Shown here: positions 48,101 to 58,340 of the stretch, piece after piece
Position numbering within the stretch: the first letter of the stretch is position 1
How the letters are laid out: each line of letters opens with the position of its first letter
Assembly: GCA_905331475.1 (NCBI GenBank)
Contig: CAJNYU010003023.1
Coordinates: 124,001-188,000, forward strand
DNA length: 64,000 bases
Direction of reading: 5' to 3'
Origin: Rotaria socialis
Lineage: Eukaryota; Rotifera; Eurotatoria; Philodinida; Philodinidae
Translations under genes and position numbers: made by a program
Notes under the pieces: model-generated
What the model was told of the DNA's origin: nothing
Seen by the model: only the letters and a program-made list of their open reading frames with translations
The model's database searches: none

Positions 48101-51100
48101 GGTGGGAGAACTTTGTTGATCGTGATATTAAAATTGGTGGTCGCACATTGGTGCATATGAAATTATTGAAAGAAAATATTGTTGCAACACGACCTAAAAC
48201 ATCAATCATAATGACATGTTGGAAAATTATTGTTACTGTTTTGTTTGCCTATATATTTCATCAAGGTATATTCAATACGTCGGTTATTTTTCCAATGAGC
48301 AGCAATAATGAACAATTAGAAGATCCATTACCAAAATTATCTCTAGGACAAAATTCTTGGGCAGCATTGGATTTCGATCAACAGCCGCCACAAGGAATGT
48401 TTCCGATGTTACCACCACGTGAACGTCGGTCTATTGATAATGCATCGGCATATTTAAGACGAATGAAAAGACAATTTGAAAATGATTTACCAACAAATTT
48501 TGTTTACGACGATGAAGCATTAAATGCTATGCCTGGTGGAGGAGCCGAAGGAGCGAGTCCTAATGGAGGAAGTGAAGCACAAAATCCAAAAGATCGTTGG
48601 ATTATTTATTTAACTCCAATGATATTAAAAATTCTTGCAGATGTATTATGCTTTTATATGGCTCGTTTAGCATGTAAACTTTGTATGCAACGAATATGTT
48701 TTGCTCTACCGATAACATTAGTTACGCCATTAGCATTAACAATATTACTTGTTATGTGTTCAGTTGCACCGGAATCAACTGTTTTCATTCAAAACTTTCT
48801 TTTTTGGAGTTGTTATGCTGATTATGCAAAAGAATCATTTAAATGGCAAGTTATCTGTGGTTTATTTCTATGGTGGCTATCGGAATTATGGATCGGTGGA
48901 CATATTTGGTTTGGTAAAAAGCAACGTTTAGCATTTACAGAACGGTAAAAAGAAGTAGTGTGATAACATTTTTCTTGAAAAAGTCTTTATTTCGATTAGT
49001 TTATTTGTTTCACCACGTTATTGTGCAACCTTACTTGAACAATCGTTAATGATGAACAGACGACGAAACGAACGCGATGAATTATTAGGTGGTATCTATG
49101 ATGAAATGAGTACAACCAATGGCGAATCCGAATTCGATGAGCAAAGTATTGAAGAATTATCAATGGAAAAAAAATTAAGTGCCGATGTACATACGAAAAT
49201 ATATTCATGCGCAACAATGTGGCATGAAACTGAAACGGAAATGTTACAATTATTAAAATCAATTATGAGGTTTGTTTTGTTCAAAGTTTTAAATCGGCAG
49301 AAAATCTCCTTGTCGTTTTTAATATTCTAGATTGGACAGTGACCAATGTGCACGTCGAACAGCTCGAAATTATTTACATCTAAAAGATCTTGATTACTAC
49401 GAATATGAAGGTCATATATTTTTTGATGATGCTACAGAAGAAGATGATAATAATGAACAAGTACCCAATAAATTTGTCCAACAATTACTTGGCGTTGTTG
49501 ATCGTGCTGCTACGTATGTGTTTTCCTCTCTCTCTCTCTCTAGTTCTCTTTTTAATTGAATTTGAAAATATTTATATTAGAGCGATTCATCAATGTCCAA
49601 TGAAAATTCCTCCACCCTATAAAACTCCAACACCCTATGGTGGTCGATTAACATGGATACTACCAGGTGGAAATTTTCTTATTGCGCATATAAAAGATAA
49701 AACCAAAATACGACATAAAAAACGCTGGAGTCAAGTAAGTGATCAGCGTATTTTCTGCTTCACTTTTTGTATTTTTTCCAATAAATTTTCAGGTTATGTA
49801 CATGTACTATTTACTTGGCTATCGTTTATTTGGTGATTTAAATATCATAGAAAAGTTATACAAAAGAAAACGAAAGAAGAATTCATCTAAAAATAAATCG
49901 AAATTATTTAAAGGTTTTGGTAATTTATTGAATAATATGGATAATAAAAAACGTATACAAGTAATGTCTTGCTAAAAAATGCATTCGTGTAAACATACAA
50001 TTTTTCTATGTATATCTATAGATGGAAAATACATATTTATTAGCACTTGATGGCGATGTTGATTTTCATCCTGAAGCTGTACGTTTACTTGTCGATCGTA
50101 TGAAAAAAAATAAAAAAGTCGGAGCTGCTTGTGGACGTATTCATCCAATTGGAAGTGGTAAGAAAATTATTGTTTTTAAACTTTATATTTGCTATGCTTA
50201 ACTAAACTAAGGTCCTGTTGTTTGGTATCAAAAATTTGAATATGCTATTGGTCATTGGCTTCAAAAAGCTGCCGAACATATTCTAGGTTGTGTGGTAAGT
50301 GAAGACTTTAGTTTTTCTTGATGAATTAAAAATCAATCACCTTCGGTTTTGTTTTTGTAGATGTGTAGTCCAGGTTGTTTTAGTCTTTTTCGTGGTTCAG
50401 CATTAATGGACGATCATGTTCTTCGTACATATTGTACGAAATCAGTTGAAGCTCGACACTATGTACAATATGATCAAGGTATCTGTTTTGTTTTTTTGTT
50501 ATAAAGTAATCATTGTAACGCTGTTTACAATAGGGGAAGATCGTTGGTTATGTACACTTTTATTACAAGAAGGATATCGTGTTGAATATTGTGCTGCATC
50601 GGATGCTCTTACCTATGCACCAGAATCATTTCATGTTAGTTTTTCTTTCGTTTGTTTAGAAAAATCCAATTTTTACTCTTTTACGTTATAGGAATTTTTT
50701 AATCAGCGTCGAAGATGGGTACCATCAACTATTGCAAATATTATGGATTTTCTAGCTGATTATAAAAGAATTGTAATTATTAATGATAGCATATCATATT
50801 TATACATAATCTACCAATTGTTCTTAATGGTTTCAACGGTTCTTGGTCCAGCAACAGTACTTCTGATGATTATCGGTGCATTCAATGCTTGTTTTGGTAT
50901 GTTTTCGACTCTTTTCCATTCGTCGTTGATATTTAAAACAGAAACTTCATTCCATCTGATAGGTACAAGTCTTTGGCAATCGATGTATATGTCTGTGTTG
51001 CCTGCATTCTTCTATCTGCTGCTATGTTTTCATACAACAACTGATTTTCAAATTCGTGCGGCCGCATTTTTCTCGGCTGTCTATGCTATAATTATGATGT

Positions 51101-53227
51101 CAGTTATTGTTGGTACCACCATTCAAATAGCAGAAGATTCTTGGACATCTCCGAATGCTGTGTTTTTAATGTTACTATTTTCTATATTCTTTATTGCTGC
51201 TTGTATGCATCCACAAGAATTTTGGTGTATTGTACCTGGTCTATTATATTTCTTATGCATACCCAGTGGATATTTATTTTTACTCATCTATTCACTTTGT
51301 AATCTTAATATAGTATCATGGGGTACGAGAGAAGCACCGAAAAAAGTGAAAAAAAATCAAACCAAAGAAGAAATTGAACGTGCAAGAATGCAAGAATTAT
51401 CACAAGTGAAGCAAAAATCAGCTGGCTTTTTTAATCAAGTAAGAATCAATGAAATAAGAGAATTGATATTTTATTTTTATTTTTATTGAAGGTATTTGCA
51501 AATTTTAACTTTAAAAAATATGATCAACGAGTACGATCGTATGCACGTAAATGGCTTGGTCTTGAACAATCAGGTCTCAATGGTATCTTATTGAAACAAA
51601 TTTTAGGCGCTGTTGAACGAATGGAAAAAGTAATATAAACAAATTTATATTTGTTTTTGTGAAATGAAAAAACGATACTTTTCAGTATAAATTTGATGAA
51701 GAAATGGAAGCCGTAGCAACGACAGGTCTCTATCCACCAACAAATAAACCACCAACAGGCTCTGAAATCGATGCTAAATATAGTCTAATGCAATTAGCAG
51801 CTCATACTAGTTCTCCTCAAACAACAGGTGTACCTACTAATCGTGCTAGTTATCCACAAATAGATCCTCAGCAACAATTAGTTTATCGTGGACTCAACAA
51901 TGCACGCAGTACACCCTATGGACAAGTTATGTCTTATGCTGGTGTTTCTCGACCATTCGAATCTCCACAAGTTATTAAACGCGATGAATTAGGTATTCTT
52001 CCATTGAACACTAATTGATATTGATTCGATCACATATTTTTTCGTTCTTTAGTTAATCCTGCATGGATATTTCATGAATCGTTACTTGACTCGGAAGTTG
52101 TTATGCTTGATCCACGTGAAGTGAAATTTTTTCAACAATTAATTGAACGTTATCTATATCCATTAGTCGAAGATAAAGATCATCAAAAGAAAATCGTTCG
52201 TGATCTTAAATCATTACGTAACAATGGTTGTTTCATATTCTTTATGATCAATACTCTATGGCTTGTTATTATATTTTCATTTCAACTCGTCTCCGAACGT
52301 ATACGTGATTATATGTTTATACCAATAAAACGTTTACATAATGAACCCTTACGTTTTGAGCCGCTTGGTTTTGGATTTTTAGTGTTTTTTGCAACTATTT
52401 TACTTGTACAATTTGTTTCTATGTTATGGCATCGTTATGGAACATTATTACATTTATTAGCCTCAACAGATTTGAAAGTGGGTCAAAGAGGCAGTGGAAA
52501 AAGTGGTCGTGGTCATCGACGTGGTGATTTTACAGCAGATAATGTTGAAGATGCTGTTGAACAAGTGAAAGTTTTACAACGATTGAAAGGTTTCGATGAA
52601 GAAGATCTACCTGAACCTGATTACGATATCAATGATGATGATATGCAAGCAACAGAACCTGATCTATCAACAACAGGACTTGTCTATCGTGGTCAGGGAC
52701 CAAGATATATGAAGAATTCTGCTTGTACATCACAACAATGGAGTGAAATAGCTAAAGTAAATGATATGCAACGAAATTTGGATACAACTGATCATAGTGA
52801 AATAAGTCAAATGTAAGAATATATGACATTGTATATATGTTTAATTTTGACATCACATTAAATATTTATTTTTAGGGCTGGTTATATCTCGGGTTCAGTT
52901 AAAACATATGGAACGAGTTATGATGCAATAAAACGGCGACAAATATCGAATAAACGTCATCTATATAATAAATCTCTTGATCATGTATTTAAATCGCGTT
53001 ATCACGCATTGACACAACAACAACAACAACAACCAAATAAAAATGCACGCGGTAAATTAAGCGATGTCTTTCAACAAAATCAATTAGTTCTACCAAAAAA
53101 CAGACGTACACCAAGTGCATTAACAGTACGTGATAGCGTTGCCGCTGCTAATAATAATAATCAACAACCAGCAATTTCAAAAAAGCATCGAAGAAAGTCT
53201 AAAGATCGACATTTAGAACATTTGTAG
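40749..53227 (+). CDS. Chitin synthase with N-terminal myosin motor
   Basis: Forty exons read end to end; all phases close to 2,802 aa. Residues ~1-690 are a complete myosin head: GESGAGKT P-loop (~102), NQNSSRFGK switch I (~153), DMSGFENF switch II (~386), actin-binding end VRCIKPNH, and one degenerate IQ helix ([10 protein letters not shown]). A Ser/Lys-rich linker (~740-1080) leads to multi-pass membrane segments, the family-2 glycosyltransferase core ([29 protein letters not shown] at ~1921, GEDRW ~2025, NQRRRW ~2061), a second TM block with SWGTRE (~2244), a further C-terminal TM pair, and a basic Gln-rich tail. It polymerises UDP-GlcNAc into chitin at the plasma membrane; the head probably anchors or moves it on actin, as proposed for molluscan homologues. 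A 66 nt in-frame stretch (50897-50962) has clean GT/AG ends and is read as an intron. Intron 16 is 1.6 kb and holds an extra exon. Confidence 0.96.
44467..45032 (+). CDS. Candidate alternative first exon of the chitin synthase (motor-less isoform)
   Basis: Inside the 1,565 bp intron 43717-45281 an ATG opens 189 codons. The frame runs into a donor GC|GTAAATATTC at 45033, ending in phase 2. The next chitin synthase exon (45282, TGT ATT AAA CCC) needs exactly that phase, so splicing gives ...[12 protein letters not shown] in frame and a 2,350-residue protein that skips the motor head up to its last subdomain. The encoded 188 residues are acidic, Ser/Asp-rich and without recognisable domain (starts [20 protein letters not shown]). 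It could also be a separate small nested gene. Codon use looks like neighbouring exons, and the length far exceeds chance in AT-rich DNA. Confidence 0.6.
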
Positions 53228-53346
53228 TTTTTGTGTTTCTCTTTTGTCTTTTTTCCTCCTTGTTTGTTTTTGAATAATATACTGGTAAAATCAGCTAAAC
53301 GATACTAATCTATCTTGATGGTGTGGATATGAAAAGGAGGGAGGGG
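53228..53346. other. 3' UTR of the chitin synthase
   Basis: T-rich sequence after the stop codon; the palindrome starts within about 120 bp. Confidence 0.4.
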
Positions 53347-54554
53347 ATCGTTCTCGATCACTTTTTTCAACTTTGCTTCCCGAAAATCGACATGGACGAT
53401 TTTTTGCCTGAGATACCCACAGGTATCATCGAAAACAAAATTTGCTTTTCCACGAGCCAAAGTCAGGTGTAATTGTAGATTTAAGGGCAATGATTAGGAA
53501 TATCCTAATTAGAAGTATCAAAGCTACTTTGCTTCTAAAGTAGCCGAGACCACTCGATGGACACTATTTTTCATTGTTGGGACTGTTATACAACAGCATT
53601 TGTTTATAAATTAAGTAGAAAATATATTTATTAACTGAAAATGTTGAGTTCTTGAAAAATATTAGAAAAGTTAAGACTACTAATAAGTTCAATAAAATTG
53701 CTGTGTAGGGGATCACAGCTACGATTATATATGAAATCTTGAAATCAACTGATATGTAATCCATCTTGCAGAGCTTAATCAACTGTGCATACAGTAAAAA
53801 AATTATGGATTTCCGCTCTTTCTTTCCATTTAAAATTTTATGTAAAATTTTACCCCTTTGCAACGATTCACACATTTTTTGAAGCGAATTTGTGAGTCGA
53901 AAGAAAGAACGAAGATCCATATTTTTGTACTGTGTGTACAGTTCATTAAGGTGTACAATATGAACTATTTATCTGTTGATTTCATTATCTTATACATGTG
54001 TATTTTAGTGGCGGTGTTCCCATACAGCAATCTTCTAGAAATTAATCGTGTTCTCAACTTTTCTATTATTTTTGAGATCTTCAGTCAATAGAGCTTGAAA
54101 AACTGCACTTATGATCACAATCCGACGCTGTGGCAAGACTTTCTTCATTATCTAGGTAGTCAAATATGATGAGCAGGGTTCATATTTTGCCCCGGAATCC
54201 CTGTATTTTTGCCATTCGTAAGATTTTTTCGATGTAAAAAGTGCAGATTCGAAGAGTACTAAAAATTATGAGTTAGAGGAAATTATTTTGCACCCAATGC
54301 CATCGTGTGGTTATTCGATGAGGGTCCAAATAACGAAAAATAGGATCAAACGAATGGTCTCGGCTACTTTGGAAGCAATTGACACTTCTAATTAGGATAT
54401 TCATAATCAGTACCCTTAAATCTACAATTACATCTGGCTTTGGCTCGTGGAAAAGCAAATTTTGTTTTCGATGATACCTGTGGGTATCGCAGGCAAAAGC
54501 TCGCCCGTGTCGATTTTCGGGAAACAAAGTTGAAAAAAGTGATCGAGAACGATC
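53347..54554. repeat. Imperfect 1.2 kb palindrome (fold-back)
   Basis: The outer arms 53347-53556 and 54351-54554 are reverse complements at about 90% identity (GATCGTTCTCGATCAC outermost, TAGCCGAGACCA inward). Inner parts (53590-53795 against 53930-54090) are also reverse complements but more diverged, and the centre (53791-53934) is a tight hairpin (ACAGTAAAAAAATTATGGAT/ATCCATATTTTTGTACTGT). The right arm is longer by about 180 bp, with unrelated DNA around 54110-54340. Each arm encodes a similar hydrophobic peptide read outward (MDYISVDFKISYIIVAVIPY on minus, MNYLSVDFIILYM on plus), best explained as the same sequence mirrored. Confidence 0.85.
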
Positions 54555-54595
54555 TCTGATTTATAACTGATAGAAATAATAAAAATCTGAGGGGG

Positions 54596-55046
54596 TGTAA
54601 CGCCTTGATGAGGATCAGAGACGTAACTGATAAAAAATGCCAGGTGTCACAGTGTGGGTAATGGCAGAATGACAGCAATGGAAATTAAATAGTATTGAAT
54701 ATTGGATGAAGATCCAATAATTTATTCAATGAACGGAAATAATTGAGAATAAGAAGAATTCCACAAGCAAGCATCTGACACGAGTTGGAACAATTGTAAG
54801 GGACAATCGAGTTAGATTGATAGTAAGGAGCAACCCGAATGATGAGCGAAAGGTATTGAAAAAATAAGCATAGGTATATCTCAGTGAAGATAGAGAGATA
54901 TGAAGAAGCTTGAAGAAAAAAAGAGAAGAATAAAAATAATGAGTTAACAATATTAGTCGCGAAAAGAAATAGGAAAAAAAGAAAGGGAAGCTAGAAAAGT
55001 AACAAACGGGCACTAAGATAACACCAGTGACGCTTGTGCCATCACA
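54596..55046 (-). mobile_element. Probable solo LTR (fossil)
   Basis: About 451 bp with TGT...ACA termini (reading TGTGATGGCACAAGCG to AAGGCGTTACA on the minus strand), an internal AATAAA-type signal, and GAGGGG on both flanks as a likely target duplication (one extra G on one side). No internal LTR-retrotransposon region is present on either side, so it looks like a remnant left by LTR-LTR recombination. Family undetermined. Age cannot be set from one LTR; the flanking repeats are still legible. Confidence 0.5.
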
Positions 55047-55129
55047 GAGGGGCCGCAAAATGGCCTTATCCGCCCTCCTCCTTTTAAAAAAACGTTGAAA
55101 ATGACTTCATAGGATAAAATATAATTTTC

Positions 55130-55480
55130 AAATTCTTGGACTAAGATGAGAACGTTATTATATATCGAATTGATCTCAACAGATTATACATCAGCGTTGA
55201 AAACTGATATAAAATATTGTCTTTCCAATATGAGGACAGGTTTCCAGAAACCATAAAATTCAATAAATTTGTTGTACAGTGTAACAGGACCTTTTTCACC
55301 AGGCTTGAAAATAAGAACAGTATGAGATATCGAAATGATCTCAACGGATCCTAAATTAGAATTGAAAATTGATATAATTTATGCTCTTTCGAAGATGAGG
55401 ACAGGTTCACAAGGGATTTTCAGAAGCCTTAAAATTCAATAAAAATTGCAGTACTGTGTAAAATGATAACCGTTACCAAA
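55130..55480. repeat. Two-unit diverged tandem repeat (~175 bp unit)
   Basis: Units about 55130-55310 and 55311-55480 share GATCTCAACRGAT, TTGAAAAYTGATATAA, GATGAGGACAGGTT and TTAAAATTCAATAAA blocks in the same order. No coding potential is seen. Confidence 0.65.
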
Positions 55481-55486
55481 CTAAGA

Positions 55487-55680
55487 ATCAATTCCACCAC
55501 AAGATGCCTATAGCCGATTCGTAATAAAATTCAATATAAGCATACAATATATATATATATATACCACTATCAATATCATCGAATGATACCCTTAAAAAGT
55601 TTGCCGACAAAGAATTCCTATCACGAAAATACGATAATCGAAACAGCTCCTAATGCATTATAAATTTGCTTGAACTATGA
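55487..55680 (-). repeat. Dispersed repeat, copy 2
   Basis: Reverse-complement relative of 13611-13808 (AGAATCAATTCCACC, GATGCCTATAGCC, ACAAAGAATTCCTATCACGA blocks). It contains a (TA)n tract absent from copy 1. It abuts the 2.2 kb TIR element starting at 55691. Confidence 0.75.
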
Positions 55681-55690
55681 AAGATTATTA

Positions 55691-57889
55691 CAAGGGGGAA
55701 AAAGCTGATTGCAATCAAAGCAATCTTTGGCAATCAATGACAATCTTTGGCAGCCTTGGCAATCAATAGCAAATATTACCAATGATTTGGAATAAAATGC
55801 TTTATATTCAAGACAATGAAATTTGCTGTCATTTAAATAGTTATCAGTATAGAAAGGATTGTATCATCATAATAAATATCATCTTATATTGTCTACATAT
55901 ATCCCGGTCGATCGCGACGAACAGTAGACACTCGATATATAATCTCAGGCGATATTTTTCTTTTTTCGGGTGTTCATGTATTCATGTGCGCATTTGCTCA
56001 TGTGACACAATAATTCAGAACGAAAAAGTATAAATATCTTTTTATTTTTGTTTTCATTTCATTTCTACCTTTTCAAACAAACTCACCAATATCAATATAC
56101 TGTTCGTTTTATTAATGCCGCTATTTTTAATATGTCCACCCCGAAATATTCACAAATCTACACAAACTCACTTCCTTCGAATATCATGGATCTTCGCGAT
56201 GATGCGTTTTACGATTTAATTCGTCAAATTTCTGGAAAGTGAGTCGCATAATTGCTTGCTTTTCAAGAATGCAATGGAGTTGATTCATTCCTTGGATGTA
56301 AATATGTTACTGTCCCGTGAAAAATTGTCAAATTATATGAGATTCTTAGAGATTATCATCGTCTTTTTGTCCAATAAAATCAAAATTATAATCGATTACA
56401 AAGATTATTTTTCATTAAAAATCAAATTATCTTTGATTTAGAAGATTTCAATCAATTATAATTTTGATTTTGTTGCGCAAAAATCCGATGGTAATCTCAT
56501 AGAATCTCATATAATTAACAATTTTTCACTGGGTGCTATAGTACAACTTAAATCCGATCAATTAAATGATCTAAAAAAAGCATATGTGCATTACGTTAAC
56601 CGATGAACGATTGCACTTTTACTAGGACTTAAATCATCGGTTCATAATCTCATTAAACTACTCAAAACGGAATGAGAAAAATTAACAAGTTCAATGATTT
56701 CCATCAATCATTTATTACGTTCTACCAGCTGTAACCACCATCTTGTCTGTTCTACCAACAGCAAATGTATCGAGGATGTTTGTGTGGGTATGGGTATGGT
56801 TGTTGGTGTGATCTTCATTTGGTACACATTAAGATCTCGTCGACACCCACATCCACACCCGTAAAAAGGTATCATTTCTAAATTCTATTAAATGTCAAGC
56901 TGGTGATAACAACACCAATGATTCCAATAAAAAAAATTTATTTTCACGTCATCTCATACAGTCTATGGCAGTCGATTCTAAACAAATATCATCTATATCA
57001 TCGACTTCTATCGTAGAATTAACAGTTAAAGCACTCGAAAATACTATTTCGCAAGCGTATTCTTATGCAAGCCGTCTAGTATGTCACGTAAATATGTATC
57101 AACAACATCAAATATTATCACTAAGAAAAATGTCAAAACTGACTATTTTTCAACTTCAAGAATCACGAATAGTCGATTATTCACATCTTAACCAACATGA
57201 TCCAGACTTTGACTCAGATTCAGATGATAGTAGTGGTGAAGGAGATAAAGATACTACTGAAAACTGCACAGATAATGAATATTCAACTGAGAATGACGAG
57301 GATTATGTATCCATAATCATCTTTTCAAAGTTAGTTCGACTACATTTCAAGGAATGCGAGTTTTTGATTCCATTAATCCCACCTTGACCAAGTCGTACTT
57401 TGTCATTAACATTAAATGGTACAAAAATATATTTACATAAACAGACAGCTGCTTGGCTGCTTTCAAGTGATAAATCTATTTTGTCTTCAGATCTTTTAAA
57501 GCGCATTATGAACAACTGATAAAATCTACTTACATTCCAGTTCTTCATATTTGAATCTCATCTTTCCTTTTCGATGAGTTATACAGACTTTTGAAGGGTA
57601 ATTTTAGGTAACATCAGAAATTTTAATTTGCTTTTATATTTCCTACAAAGAACGTGGCAGTAATTTATGTAGTTGTCATCATGTATATACTCTGTTTTCT
57701 ATGAACAATGGCGAGTAAAGTCGTCATATTCTTATGATGTTTCTTAAGATACAAACTTATATTGACAAAAATGGCTCGAATCGATGATTTTTCGATATCA
57801 AAGAAGAAAAATAATCATCGGCAATCTTTGGGCAATCATTGACAATCAAACCAATCTGAGCAATCAAAAATTCAGCTTTTCCCCCCTTG
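55691..57889. mobile_element. CAAGGGGG-type DNA transposon with decayed coding region (2,199 bp)
   Basis: Termini CAAGGGGGAAAAAGCTGA and, at the other end, the reverse complement CAAGGGGGGAAAAGCTGA. Subterminal blocks repeat GGCAATC/CAATCTTTGG at both ends. Inside, a plus-strand remnant starts near 56132 (MSTPKYSQIYTNSLPSNIMD, LRDDAFYDLIRQISGK), splices at 56238 to about 56268, and continues in pieces to an acidic stretch at 57200-57300 (PDFDSDSDDSSGEGDKD). Stops and frame changes show it is inactive. These pieces resemble N-terminal parts of transposon-associated proteins common in bdelloids, from memory only. A target duplication is not visible. Superfamily not assigned. Confidence 0.65.
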
Positions 57890-58210
57890 ACACTTCATTG
57901 TTTAATATAGTTCTTAGAACTAGAAAGATTTGAGCAAGAAAAATAAAGATGACATTACACAACGAAGCTTAAATATCTCATTTTAGTTCTTATTTTTTTG
58001 ATCAACTACTATCGGATGTAATGAACACAGTACAAATGATCGTCCCTATTGTGGACAATAGAAAATAAATCGATGAGGGACAAGCCTTGTTTGCAGATGC
58101 ATTATCGAGACTATTTTACGTATATGTGTCGAATATAAGAAGAATAGACAACGAACGGATGCGATCGAAAAACAGAGAGATAGAATTCAAGCTGTTCAAA
58201 TGTACTCATT
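57890..58210. other. Spacer
   Basis: AT-rich, no gene. It lies between two CAAGGGGG-type termini. Confidence 0.35.
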
Positions 58211-58211
58211 C

Positions 58212-58340
58212 CAAGGGGGGAAAAGACGGATTCAGGATTCCCATGGGATTCCGGGATTCCTATGGGATTCTCGGGATTTCCGTGTTATTCTGGGAATCCG
58301 GGAATCCCTGGAATCCCATGAATTCTCGGAATTTCTATCA
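58212..58340. repeat. CAAGGGGGG end followed by GGGATTCC hairpin array
   Basis: CAAGGGGGGAAAAGACGGATTC matches the termini of the elements at 55691 and 63104. It is followed by roughly ten GGGATTCC/GGAATCCC words in both orientations over 110 bp that would fold into a hairpin. No second terminus is found, so this is a fragment or a very short derivative. Confidence 0.55.

Noticed and set aside
53564-54091. Two small membrane proteins on opposite strands
   Set aside because: They are mirror images produced by the palindrome arms, not independent genes.
54726-55058. 110-codon minus-strand hydrophobic frame
   Set aside because: Translation of the T/C-rich probable solo LTR; not a host protein.
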